DNA of 64,000 nucleotides from UBA4285 sp050944355 (GTDB taxonomy: Bacteria > Bacillota > Clostridia > Lachnospirales > Lachnospiraceae): the NCBI GenBank assembly GCA_050944355.1, contig JBMNQX010000003.1, positions 1 to 64,000 of the forward strand, in the 5' to 3' direction. Below are positions 23,371 through 32,400 of the stretch, piece after piece. The notes below the pieces were generated by a model. That model did not search any database, was not told the DNA's origin, and was given only the letters and a program-made list of their open reading frames with translations. The position numbers and the translations under genes were made by a program. The first letter of the stretch is position 1; the number at the start of each line of letters is the position of its first letter.

Positions 23371-24531
23371 TTACTGGCTGCTCTCGATCTGAAGCTGAAT
23401 AGCCATTTCATCCAGGTCGTTTTTGCGATCCGTAAAGCTGTCAGAAGTGTTCAGCGAGCTTTTTGAGGCTGCCGAAGCGGCTTTTATTTTCTCGGCCTGA
23501 GCCTTCATTTTCGCTTCATTGGCGGCTTTTATATGATGCGCCTCATCCGAAAGTTCCATCGTCTTCCGGTCACAGACGCCTTCTTCGCTCCAGGATTTCA
23601 GAACCTTTTCCACATACGGAAAAGCAGGTCCTTTTGCCTGGATGACAGCTCTGTTGCAGGCCTCTTCGATCAACTCGTCGGACATCTTGTAGACATTTTT
23701 CCATCTTTCGATGTAACGGAGTTCCTCCGGCGCAACGTTGCGGTTGAGGCCGAATGCTCTGCTCACTGTGCGGACGGTGTCGCTGTGCTGCTCTGCCTCC
23801 GTTTTGGCCGCCTCGACGGTGTGGATGCCCTGCGCGTCCCAATTTTCAGCAATTTTCTTCATATAGGAGAAATTCGTCTTGCCGCGCTCCATCGAAAGCG
23901 TGATGAGATATTCGATCATATCAGCCGGGAAATGGAGATCATAATAAAAATAGAGGAGATTGTCCACGTCGTTATGGCTCAGGTTTTCCCTCAGCAGACT
24001 CTGGGCGATCTTGACCAGCGCGGAGAACTCCGGATCCTCCATCTTACTGGTCAGGTCACTCTTGGTGGAGCTGTCGGCCTTTTTCGGGCGCACCATGGAG
24101 ATCACATTGTCATTTCCCTGATTGTCCCTGTATGTGAATTCCTGCGACGTGACTTTCCGCCTGCCGTCATCGGAATCCATGACAGTTCCGCCCGATGCCG
24201 GTGTACCTTTTTTCTCTGCTGATGCGAGCCTTTCAGCGGCGTCCTCTGTCTCAGACGATCTCTCCGGATCATCATCGCCGTCAAAGATGAGGAGTCCCTG
24301 TTTGTTCCAGTAGATCAGCGCGCGGATCACGTCGGATTCCGGCGCGTTGAGCAGATCCGCGAGACGGCATGGCGTCACAGTGCGGCCCTTCTGCAGCTCT
24401 TTCAGGGTCAGAAGGTACACTTTGACAAATTCTCCGTTCGCGTACGGCATATAATTCGTAAGAAAAGAATCCGGAACCACGGTGGCGTCGGCCATCCCTT
24501 TTCCGGAAATCGAAACAGTATTCAAAATCAT
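23371..24531 (-). CDS. dnaD: DnaD-like replication initiation protein
   Basis: A 386-residue DnaD/DnaB-type (Firmicutes) replication protein. The N-terminal winged-helix part is seen in FLTNYMPYANGEFVKVYLLT, DLLNAPESDVIRALIYW and KQGLLIF. Two DnaD C-terminal type helical segments follow (about 205-275 with VDNLLYFYYDLHFPADMIEY, and about 285-345 with ERWKNVYKMSDELIEEAC). Acidic and Lys-rich linkers separate them. The ATG at 24531 follows GAGGAG; in-frame extension upstream would run through the promoter and DnaA boxes. It heads the dnaD-dnaC operon. Confidence 0.9.
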   Translation of the reverse strand: MILNTVSISGKGMADATVVPDSFLTNYMPYANGEFVKVYLLTLKELQKGRTVTPCRLADLLNAPESDVIRALIYWNKQGLLIFDGDDDPERSSETEDAAERLASAEKKGTPASGGTVMDSDDGRRKVTSQEFTYRDNQGNDNVISMVRPKKADSSTKSDLTSKMEDPEFSALVKIAQSLLRENLSHNDVDNLLYFYYDLHFPADMIEYLITLSMERGKTNFSYMKKIAENWDAQGIHTVEAAKTEAEQHSDTVRTVSRAFGLNRNVAPEELRYIERWKNVYKMSDELIEEACNRAVIQAKGPAFPYVEKVLKSWSEEGVCDRKTMELSDEAHHIKAANEAKMKAQAEKIKAASAASKSSLNTSDSFTDRKNDLDEMAIQLQIESSQ

Positions 24532-24565
24532 CAGACTCCTCGGTGAAAACGATTTATACATCCCA

Positions 24566-24594
24566 AGTATAGCGGCGAAATTCCGGGAGCGCAA
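24566..24594 (-). promoter_or_regulatory. Promoter of dnaD-dnaC
   Basis: On the minus strand, TTGCGC (24589-24594) and TATACT (24566-24571) have a 17-base spacer, 34 bases before the dnaD start. DnaA-box-like sites begin 25 bases upstream of the -35 element. Confidence 0.7.
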
Positions 24595-24619
24595 ACGCGC
24601 TTTTTTTGCCGCGGACAAA

Positions 24620-24755
24620 TGTGGAAATCGTGGAAAATGTGGAAAAATGTCCCGGATCCGCTTTCTGTCGGGGATGATGCTTCTGCCGGCGTGTGGATAA
24701 AAAAAGACCCGCAGTGGAAAAATTTCCTCCTGCGGGATGTGGAAAATGTTGAAAA
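24620..24755. promoter_or_regulatory. Cluster of DnaA-box-like 9-mers upstream of dnaD
   Basis: All sites read in one direction. A perfect box TGTGGATAA (complement of TTATCCACA) is at 24692-24700. Single-mismatch sites TGTGGAAAA are at 24638-24646 and 24738-24746. Two-mismatch sites are at 24620, 24629, 24713 and 24747. The sites at 24620, 24629 and 24638 stand head to tail without a gap, as do those at 24738 and 24747. The cluster lies between murC and the dnaD promoter, which suggests DnaA control of the helicase-loading genes or DnaA titration. Confidence 0.65.
24698..24736 (-). terminator. Terminator of murC
   Basis: On the minus strand, CCCGCAG (24730-24736) pairs with CTGCGGG (24708-24714); an inner GGAAA/TTTCC stem closes the loop, and TCTTTTTTTA follows. 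It lies 26 bases after the murC stop, and its T-run overlaps the perfect DnaA box. Confidence 0.8.
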
Positions 24756-24761
24756 CCAGGT

Positions 24762-26153
24762 TCATTTGTCACGCGAAAGGAGCGCATCGCCGATCTGGTA
24801 TACGTTTCCGGCCCCCATAGTTATCAACAAATCATTGTCTAAAGACTTTTCTGATAAAAAATTTTCGATACCTTCAAAGGTGTCGATATACCGCGCGTCG
24901 CCGCCGCGCCTGTTGATTTCATCTGCGAGCGTCTGGGAAGAGATGCCGAGATTGTCGTTCTCCCGCGCGGCGTAGATTTTTGCGAGAATGACGTGGTCGG
25001 CGCCTTTGGCCATGACGTCGGCGAACTGATCCATCAGGAGCTTGGTCCGCGAGTAGAGATGCGGCTGGAACACGAGCCATATTTCTCTGTGCGGGACGTG
25101 TGCCGCGGTATCCAGAGTCGCCTTGATTTCGTCCGGATGGTGGGCATAGTCATCGATGACGTGCGCGCCGTGATAGACGCCTTTGTGCTGGAAACGCCGC
25201 TCGGCGCCCGTGAAGTTTGTGAGACCCTGCTGAATCTGCCCGTCGGTCACGCCCATCGGACTCACCGCGGCGATGGCGGCGAGAGAGTTCAGGACGTTGT
25301 GGCTGCCCGGGACGCGCAGGGAAACCCGCATACCGGGCTCACCTTTATGCAAAAGCGTATAGGAGCAGCAGCCGTCGTGGCCGAATGTGATGTCTTTCGC
25401 GCTGTAATCGCTGACTTCCGGGTCAGAACCGAATGTGATGACACGGCACTTGAGTCCCTCCGTGAAGTACTGCCAGTTCTCGATGTCGGTGCTGATGACC
25501 AGATTTCCGTCGTCCGGAAGACGTCTTGCGAACTCGCGGAACGAGGCGCGGATGTTGTCAAGATTCTTGAAAAAATCAAGATGATCCGGCCGCACGTTCA
25601 GAATGACGGACGTCGTCGGGAAGAACGAAAGAAAGCTGTTGGTATATTCGCAGGCTTCAGCCACGAAAATGTCTGACTTGCCGACCCGGACGTTGCTGCC
25701 GATTGAATCGAGAATGCCGCCGATGGACAGCGTCGGATCTTTCTGCGCCGCCATCAGGATTTCGGAAATCATCGAAGTCGTGGTGGTCTTGCCGTGCGTT
25801 CCGGCGACGTTGATGGAACAGCGGTACTGCTTCATCATCGAGCCCAGCAGTTCGGCGCGCGTCGCCATGGGAATTCCGGAGGCCTCGGCGGCCCTGTACT
25901 CCGGATTGTCCTCATGAATTGCCGCGGTGTAGACGATCAGATCCGTGCCGGGACGGATATTGTCAGCCGACTGCGGGTAGTCGATGCGGCAGCCCAGCGC
26001 TTCCAGTTTTTTTGTCAGGGGTGATGGAGCTCGGTCGGATCCGCTGATGACAAATCCTTTGTCGAGCAGAATGTGGGCGAGACCGCTCATGCTGATACCA
26101 CCGATTCCAATGAAGTGAATGTGTATCGGATGAGAGAAATCTATGTCTTCCAT
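24762..26153 (-). CDS. murC: UDP-N-acetylmuramate--L-alanine ligase
   Basis: MurC adds L-alanine to UDP-MurNAc, the first peptide step of peptidoglycan synthesis, in the cytosol. The 463-residue length is normal. Motifs include HFIGIGGISMSGLAHIL at the N terminus, the ATP loop GTHGKTTTTSM, EACEYTNSFLSF, the central RPDHLDFF, DDYAHHPDEI and FQPHLYSRTK. The start ATG at 26153 follows GGAGG; an in-frame ATG 69 bases upstream overlaps the promoter region. The stop codon lies inside a TGACAAATG copy. Single-gene unit with its own promoter and terminator. Confidence 0.96.
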   Translation of the reverse strand: MEDIDFSHPIHIHFIGIGGISMSGLAHILLDKGFVISGSDRAPSPLTKKLEALGCRIDYPQSADNIRPGTDLIVYTAAIHEDNPEYRAAEASGIPMATRAELLGSMMKQYRCSINVAGTHGKTTTTSMISEILMAAQKDPTLSIGGILDSIGSNVRVGKSDIFVAEACEYTNSFLSFFPTTSVILNVRPDHLDFFKNLDNIRASFREFARRLPDDGNLVISTDIENWQYFTEGLKCRVITFGSDPEVSDYSAKDITFGHDGCCSYTLLHKGEPGMRVSLRVPGSHNVLNSLAAIAAVSPMGVTDGQIQQGLTNFTGAERRFQHKGVYHGAHVIDDYAHHPDEIKATLDTAAHVPHREIWLVFQPHLYSRTKLLMDQFADVMAKGADHVILAKIYAARENDNLGISSQTLADEINRRGGDARYIDTFEGIENFLSEKSLDNDLLITMGAGNVYQIGDALLSRDK

Positions 26154-26192
26154 AAATACCTCCGGATATTCTTTCTTTACTGAATCGGGGTA

Positions 26193-26222
26193 ATTATATA
26201 TCTTTTCACTTGAAAAGCGCAA
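26193..26222 (-). promoter_or_regulatory. Promoter of murC
   Basis: On the minus strand, TTGCGC (26217-26222) and a perfect TATAAT (26193-26198) are spaced by 18 bases, 40 bases before the start codon. It is divergent from the glgC promoter. Confidence 0.65.
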
Positions 26223-26281
26223 GAATCAAGCACACGGTGCTGCAGCGCCCGAAAACAGGCAAGAATACCCGGAATTAATTA

Positions 26282-26310
26282 TTCAAGTCGGCGTACCAAC
26301 GTGGTATAAT
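26282..26310 (+). promoter_or_regulatory. Promoter of glgC-glgD
   Basis: TTCAAG (26282-26287) and a perfect TATAAT (26305-26310) preceded by TGG, so also an extended -10, with a 17-base spacer. It lies 52 bases before glgC. Confidence 0.8.
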
Positions 26311-26362
26311 GTTCGTACTAACAGATCGTACCCTATGGTATAGGAAGTATGAGGAGATTCGT

Positions 26363-27637
26363 ATGATTAAGAAGGAAATGATTGCCATGCTTTTGGCTGG
26401 TGGTCAGGGCAGCCGACTGGGTGTGCTTACATCGAAAGCAGCCAAGCCGGCCGTCGCGTTCGGCGGAAAATATCGCATCATTGACTTTCCGCTTTCCAAC
26501 TGTATCAATTCTGGCGTTGATACAGTGGGCGTTCTGACACAGTACCAGCCGCTCCGCCTGAACACCCACATCGGAATCGGCATTCCGTGGGATCTGGACC
26601 GCAATGTCGGCGGTGTCAGCGTCCTTCCGCCGTATGAGAGGAAAGAGAACAGTGAGTGGTACACCGGAACAGCCAATGCCATTTATCAGAATCTGGAGTA
26701 CATGGAACAGTATCATCCGGATTACGTGCTGATCCTTGGCGGTGATCAGGTCTACAAGATGGACTACAAGATCATGCTCGATTTTCACAAGGCCAACAAT
26801 GCCGATGTGACGATCGCCGCGATGCCGGTGCCGATGGAAGAGGCCAAGCGTTTTGGTATCATCGTCACAGACAAGAACAACCGGATGACCGATTTCGAGG
26901 AAAAGCCGGAAGTTCCGCACAGCAATCTGGCGTCGATGGGCATTTACCTTTTCAACTGGAGCGTCCTGAAAGACATGCTGATCCGCATGAAGGATGTTCC
27001 GAACTGCGACTTCGGCAAACATGTCATCCCGGAGTGCATGAAAGAAGACAAGAGAATATTCGCGTACGAGTACAACGGCTACTGGAAGGATGTAGGCACG
27101 CTCTCTTCCTATTGGGAAGCGAACATGGAGCTGATCGACATCATCCCGGTTCTGAACCTGTATGAGGAATTCTGGAAGATCTATACAAAGGCCGATATTC
27201 TCCCGCCGCAGTACATCGCATCGACGGCTTATGTTGAGAAGAGTATCATCGGCGACGGGTGTGAGATCGCCGGCCATGTGGTCAACTCGGTCATCGGTTC
27301 GGGCGTCACAATCGAAGAAGGATGCGAAGTCCGGGATTCCATCATCATGAACAACACGAAGGTGGGAGCGGGCACAAAGATCGAAAAGGCGATCATTTCC
27401 GAGGACACTGTCATCGGCGCGAACTGCAACCTTGGTGTCGGAGATGAAGTGCCGAATGTTCTTAAGCCAAAGGTTTACAATTCCGGCCTTGTCACCATCG
27501 GCGATCACGCGGTGATTCCGGACGGCATTACGATCGGAAAGAACACCTGCATCGATGGCGCGACGGTACCGGAAGATTACAAAGACGGACAGCTGCCGAG
27601 CGGCGGCGCACTTATAAAGGCGGGTGATGAGGCATGA
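26363..27637 (+). CDS. glgC: Glucose-1-phosphate adenylyltransferase GlgC
   Basis: The catalytic subunit makes ADP-glucose from glucose 1-phosphate and ATP, the committed step of glycogen synthesis. The 424-residue protein has MLLAGGQGSRLG at the N terminus, KPAVAFGGKYRIIDFPLSNC, YTGTANAIYQN, the metal site LGGDQVYKMDY and FEEKPEVP, then a C-terminal left-handed beta-helix with hexapeptide repeats (VVNSVIGSGVTIEEG). The ATG at 26363 follows GAGGAG and gives the family start; an in-frame ATG 54 bases upstream overlaps the promoter. glgD overlaps the stop by 4 bases. Hetero-subunit enzymes of this kind are known in Firmicutes. Confidence 0.95.
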   Translation: MIKKEMIAMLLAGGQGSRLGVLTSKAAKPAVAFGGKYRIIDFPLSNCINSGVDTVGVLTQYQPLRLNTHIGIGIPWDLDRNVGGVSVLPPYERKENSEWYTGTANAIYQNLEYMEQYHPDYVLILGGDQVYKMDYKIMLDFHKANNADVTIAAMPVPMEEAKRFGIIVTDKNNRMTDFEEKPEVPHSNLASMGIYLFNWSVLKDMLIRMKDVPNCDFGKHVIPECMKEDKRIFAYEYNGYWKDVGTLSSYWEANMELIDIIPVLNLYEEFWKIYTKADILPPQYIASTAYVEKSIIGDGCEIAGHVVNSVIGSGVTIEEGCEVRDSIIMNNTKVGAGTKIEKAIISEDTVIGANCNLGVGDEVPNVLKPKVYNSGLVTIGDHAVIPDGITIGKNTCIDGATVPEDYKDGQLPSGGALIKAGDEA

Positions 27638-28749
27638 AGGCGATCGGTATTATTCTTGCCGGCGGAAATAACCGCCGGATGCGCGAACTGACGGAAAAAA
27701 GAGCGGTGGCGGCCATGCCGATTGCCGGTTCCTACCGGGCAATTGATTTTGCTCTGAGCAACATGACCAATTCCGGAATCGGAAAAGTCGCCGTTATCAC
27801 ACAGTACAACGCGAAGTCTCTCACAAGACATATGAGCTCTTCCAAGTGGTGGAACTTCGGGCGCAAACAGGGCGGACTGTTCGTATTCACACCGGCCATC
27901 ACCGCTGAGTCCAACAACTGGTACCGCGGCACGGCTGATTCCCTTTACCAGAACATCGACTTCCTGAAGCACTCACATGAGCCGTATGTGGTCATCGCTT
28001 CGGGCGACGGCGTCTATAAGCTGGATTACAACAAGGTTCTTGAGTATCACGTAGAAAAGCGCGCGGACATCACGATCGTCGTGAAAGACATGAAAGACCG
28101 TTCCGAGATCAACCGTTTCGGACTGGTATCCATGACAGACGACAACCGCGTGACCAACATCGATGAGAAGCCGCTGGAGACCAGTCTCTCCATGGTTTCA
28201 ACAGGTGTCTATGTAATCCGCCGCCGGATGCTCATCGAGCTGCTCGAGAAGGCGGCCGAGGAAGACAGGCATGAATTTGTCCGCGATATTCTGGTGCGCT
28301 ACAAGAACATCAAGAAGATTTACGCGTACGAACTGAAGGATTACTGGGCGAACATTTCCACGGTCAACGCTTATTACAAGACCAACATGGATTTCCTGAA
28401 GAAAGATGTCCGCGACTATTTCTTCCATCAGTATCCGGATGTTTATTCCAAGGTCGAAGACCTTCCGCCGGCCAAGTACAATTTCGGCGCACACGTCAAG
28501 AACAGCCTGATTTCGTCCGGCTGTATCGTGAACGGCACAATTGAGAATTCCGTTCTGTTCAAGAAAGTTTATGTCGGCAACAATGCCGTGATCAAGAACA
28601 GCATCATTCTCAACAACGCGTACATCGGCGACAATGCCTACATCGAGAACTGCATCGTTGAGAGCAACTCTACGATCAAGGCGGACTCGAAGTTCATCGG
28701 CGAGCATGAAGTGCAGATCGTCCGGGAGGACAATCCGATCTACATGTGA
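27634..28749 (+). CDS. glgD: Glucose-1-phosphate adenylyltransferase subunit GlgD
   Basis: A 371-residue paralogue of GlgC that forms the regulatory or second subunit of the ADP-glucose pyrophosphorylase in Firmicutes. It keeps the fold (GIILAGGNNRRMRELT, PIAGSYRAIDFALSNM, YRGTADSLYQN, ASGDGVYKLDY) and the C-terminal beta-helix repeats, but the loop RRM replaces the canonical G-x-G-x-RL of GlgC, as is typical for GlgD. Translation is coupled to glgC through an ATGA overlap. No glgA, glgB or glgP gene lies in the window. Confidence 0.93.
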   Translation: MKAIGIILAGGNNRRMRELTEKRAVAAMPIAGSYRAIDFALSNMTNSGIGKVAVITQYNAKSLTRHMSSSKWWNFGRKQGGLFVFTPAITAESNNWYRGTADSLYQNIDFLKHSHEPYVVIASGDGVYKLDYNKVLEYHVEKRADITIVVKDMKDRSEINRFGLVSMTDDNRVTNIDEKPLETSLSMVSTGVYVIRRRMLIELLEKAAEEDRHEFVRDILVRYKNIKKIYAYELKDYWANISTVNAYYKTNMDFLKKDVRDYFFHQYPDVYSKVEDLPPAKYNFGAHVKNSLISSGCIVNGTIENSVLFKKVYVGNNAVIKNSIILNNAYIGDNAYIENCIVESNSTIKADSKFIGEHEVQIVREDNPIYM

Positions 28750-28776
28750 GCAGCGGGCAGAGATACTTTTTTAGTC

Positions 28777-28815
28777 AAGCGTACCTCCCGGGTCTCCGGG
28801 AGGGACGCTTTGTTT
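28777..28815 (+). terminator. Terminator of glgC-glgD
   Basis: AAGCGTACCTCCCGG (28777-28791) pairs with CCGGGAGGGACGCTT (28796-28810) with one mismatch around a GTCT loop, followed by TGTTTG. The T-run is interrupted, so termination may be incomplete and pth may receive some read-through. Confidence 0.75.
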
Positions 28816-28842
28816 GTGTAATTGGGGAAAAGAGGAAAGAGG

Positions 28843-29403
28843 ATGCAGGTAATAGCAGGACTTGGAAATCCCGAAAAAAGGTTCGACGGCACGCGGCACA
28901 ACACCGGATTTTCCGTGGTGGATCTGATTGCGGATGAGTACGGGATCGGACTGGACAAGTCAAAATGGAAGGGACTTGTCGGAAAGGGAGTTATCAACGG
29001 CGTAAAGGTGCTTCTCGTAAAGCCGACGACGTACATGAACCTGTCCGGCGACTGCATTCAGCCCCTGATGGCTTACTACAAACTGCAGCCGTCAGATCTG
29101 ATACTTATTTATGACGATATTGACCTGCATCCCGGCAAAATCCGGATTCGCCCGGACGGCAGCGCCGGCGGCCACAATGGCGTAAAGAGCGTGATTGCGC
29201 GTCTGGGGACGCAGGAGTTCCGGCGCGTCAGAGTCGGCGTCGGAGCCAAGCCGGCCGGATGGGATCTCGCGGACTGGGTTCTGGCCCGGTTTTCGGCCGA
29301 AGACGAACGCCTGATGGAGGATTCCAGAAAACGGGCAGCCGAGGCCGCTGTCTCGCTTCTTGACACAGACGTCGCGGCGGTCATGAACCGCTATAACGCG
29401 TGA
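28843..29403 (+). CDS. pth: Peptidyl-tRNA hydrolase
   Basis: A 186-residue enzyme that frees tRNA from peptidyl-tRNA drop-off products. Motifs: VIAGLGNPEKRFDGTRHNTGF with the catalytic His in RHNTGF, KPTTYMNLSGDCI, YDDIDLHPGKIRIRPDGSAGGHNGVKS, and RVRVGVGAKP. The ATG at 28843 behind GAGGAAAGAGG gives the normal start. mfd follows after 21 bases, the conserved pth-mfd order of Firmicutes. Confidence 0.96.
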   Translation: MQVIAGLGNPEKRFDGTRHNTGFSVVDLIADEYGIGLDKSKWKGLVGKGVINGVKVLLVKPTTYMNLSGDCIQPLMAYYKLQPSDLILIYDDIDLHPGKIRIRPDGSAGGHNGVKSVIARLGTQEFRRVRVGVGAKPAGWDLADWVLARFSAEDERLMEDSRKRAAEAAVSLLDTDVAAVMNRYNA

Positions 29404-29424
29404 GGCCGGAAAGAGGAAAGAGTT

Positions 29425-32400
29425 GTGAGGAATGCGTTTCTGAAACCTGTCGGTGAGATGACAGGTCTGAAAGATCTGCGTGAAATCTACCGGAAAGGGC
29501 CGGCCGCGGCTCTCGCTTCCGGCTGCATCGACACGCAGAAATGTGAATTTGTCCATGCCGCTGCCGAAGATTTTCCGGTGCGGCTTTTTGTCACGTCCGG
29601 AGAGGTCAAAGCCCGCCGCTACGCGGAAGAGTGCCGTGTGTACGGCTCAGAGGCCATCTACTATCCGGCGCGCGACATTCTGTTCTATGCGGCGGACACC
29701 CACGGAAAGCAGACGGAAGGCCAGCGCATCGCCTGTATCGCAAAGATCATGGACAGCTTTTCCGGGCGCCGCAAAGATCCGCGCCCGCTGACGGTCGTCA
29801 CGACCATCGACGCGCTTGCCGACATGCTCCCGCCGCCCGATAAATTTGAGAAAGCGTCTTTGACGCTGAAAAAAGGACAGATCATTGAGCCGTCGGATCT
29901 CACAGATCTCCTTGTGACAAATGGCTACGAGCGCACCGCCATGGTCGAAGCTCCGGGTGAAATGGCCGTCAGAGGTGATATTCTGGATGTGTATCCGTTT
30001 ACCGAGGAGACGCCTGTCAGAATCGAATTCTTCGACGACGAGGTCGAATCCATCCGGCTGTTTGACGTGCAGAGCCAGCGCTCGATTGAAATGCTTGAGG
30101 AAATCCGCATCTTTCCGGCAAAAGAGTGCCTGCTTGACGAGGATGAAATCGCGGCGGGAACGGCGCGCGTAAAAAAGGAATCTGAGGAAATTCAAAAACA
30201 GATTCAGGACAAAGGCGCGGGAAATCTTGACGACAAGGATCTGGAAAGAATCAATCATCTGAGACGTCTGGTCGATGAGATGGAAAGGACGGAAAATTAT
30301 GCCCGCTTCTTCCCGATGTTTTCGGATAACCCCGGCTCACTGCTTGAGTTTTTTGATCCGGCGAAGACACTCGTGGCGCTCGACGACGCGGTGCGCCTGA
30401 AGGAGACCATGGACGGCGTCTACCGGGAATTCGAGGAGAGTGCGAAAGTGCGCCTGATAAGCGGCACAATGCTTTCCGGACAGATGGCTCTGCTTCGGAC
30501 CTGGGGCGATATCGCAAAAGAACTTGCCGCTTACCGGTGCCTGATTCTGGCCACATTTGATTCTCAGCCGGAAGGATTCCGGGATCTCGTATACGTGCGG
30601 GCGGACGCCAGAAGCGTCAGCAATTACGGGAATTCGTTTGAAGACCTTAAACGGGATCTCGAAGGGTACATAAAACGCAAGTATACCTGTATCGTGGCCT
30701 GTGCGAGCCGGTCCCGTGCAGGGCGGCTCGCCGACGATCTGGCGGAAGCCGGTCTTCCGGCCGTGTCCGGCGGCGCGGAAACGGATCCGATGCCCGGCAG
30801 AATTCTTGTGACATACGGAAATATCAGCGGCGGGTATGAATATCCGATGCTGCGTTTTATCGTCATCGCGGAGAGCGACATATTCACAAGAAAGAAAGAA
30901 CACCGCAGAAAAGCGGCCTCCACGGCAAATGGCGAGGCACTGACGTCATATCAGGACCTCTCCGTGGGCGACTACGTGGTCCACGAAGATTACGGAATCG
31001 GCATCTACAGGGGAATTGTCCGCATCAGCCTCGGCGGCACCGAAAAAGACTATGTAAAGATCGAGTACGCCAGGGGGGCGGCGGTGCAGGTCCCGGCCAC
31101 CCAGCTGGACCGCGTGCAGAAATACACGGCCGCGGACAGTGCCAGAAAGCCGAAAATCACGGATCTCGGGACGTCTGAGTGGAAACGGGCCAAGACGAGG
31201 GCCCGGATGTCGGCGGAAGCCGTGGCGGATGATCTCGTGAAGCTGTATGCGGAGCGGCTCACGAAAAAGGGATTTGCGTTCAGCCCGGACACGGAGTGGC
31301 AGCGGGAATTTGAAGAGATGTTCCCGTACGAAGAGACGGGGGACCAGCTGCGCGCGATCGCGGATGTGAAGGCCGACATGGAGAGTCCGCGGATCATGGA
31401 TCGTCTGATCTGCGGAGACGTCGGTTTCGGCAAGACGGAAATCGCGCTGCGGGCGGCGTTCAAGGCCGTTCAGGACGGAAAACAGGTCGCCATGCTGGCG
31501 CCTACTACGATCCTGTGCGATCAGCACTACAACACATTTCTGCAGAGAATGGAACATTTCCCGGTGAAGATCGCTGAGCTTTCGAGCTTCCGCACACCGG
31601 CGCAGAACAAGGAGACGGTCAGGGCGCTGAAAGACGGGAGAGTTGACATCGTCATCGGAACGCACCGGCTGCTCTCGAAAGACGTGGCTTTTAAGGATCT
31701 GGGGCTTCTGATCATCGACGAGGAGCAGCGTTTCGGCGTGCGGCAGAAGGAAAAGATCAAAAATCTGCGGTCCAATGTGGACGTGATCTCGCTCTCTGCG
31801 ACGCCGATACCGCGTTCGCTGCACATGAGTCTGGCCGGAATCCGCGACATGAGCGTGCTCGAAGAGCCGCCGGTCGACCGGCTCCCGATTCAGACATTTG
31901 TCACGGCTCTGGACCCGGACATGATCCGGGACGCGATCCGCCGGGAGATCGGACGAGGCGGACAGGTGTACTTCGTGCACAACCGGGTGAACAACATCAT
32001 CGACGTGACCGATCAGGTGAGGGCGCTGGTCCCGGAAGCGAGCGTCGTGTATGCGCACGGGCAGATGGACAAGCGGCAGCTCGAGAAGATCATGGAAGAT
32101 TTCGTGAACGGCGAGATCGACGTTCTGGTGTCCACCACGATCATCGAGTCCGGCGTCGACATCGGCAACTGCAATACGATTATCATCGATGACGCCACGA
32201 AACTCGGCCTGTCGCAGCTGTATCAGCTGAGGGGCCGCGTGGGACGCACGAGCCGGACGTCGTACGCGTTTCTGTTCTACAGCCGGGACAAGATTGTGTC
32301 GGATCAGGCGGAGAAGCGCCTGAACGCGATGCGGGAGTTCTCGGATCTGGGGAGCGGATACCGCCTGGCCATGAAGGATCTGGAAATCCGGGGCGCCGGC

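Noticed and set aside
24532..24761. Chromosome replication origin at the DnaA-box cluster
   Set aside because: No dnaA or dnaN is nearby and no clear AT-rich unwinding element is seen; the position just upstream of a dnaD promoter fits regulation better. Not excluded, but not claimed.
27634..28749. glgD as a decayed duplicate of glgC
   Set aside because: The changes are those known for GlgD subunits, and glgC-glgD pairs are common in Firmicutes.
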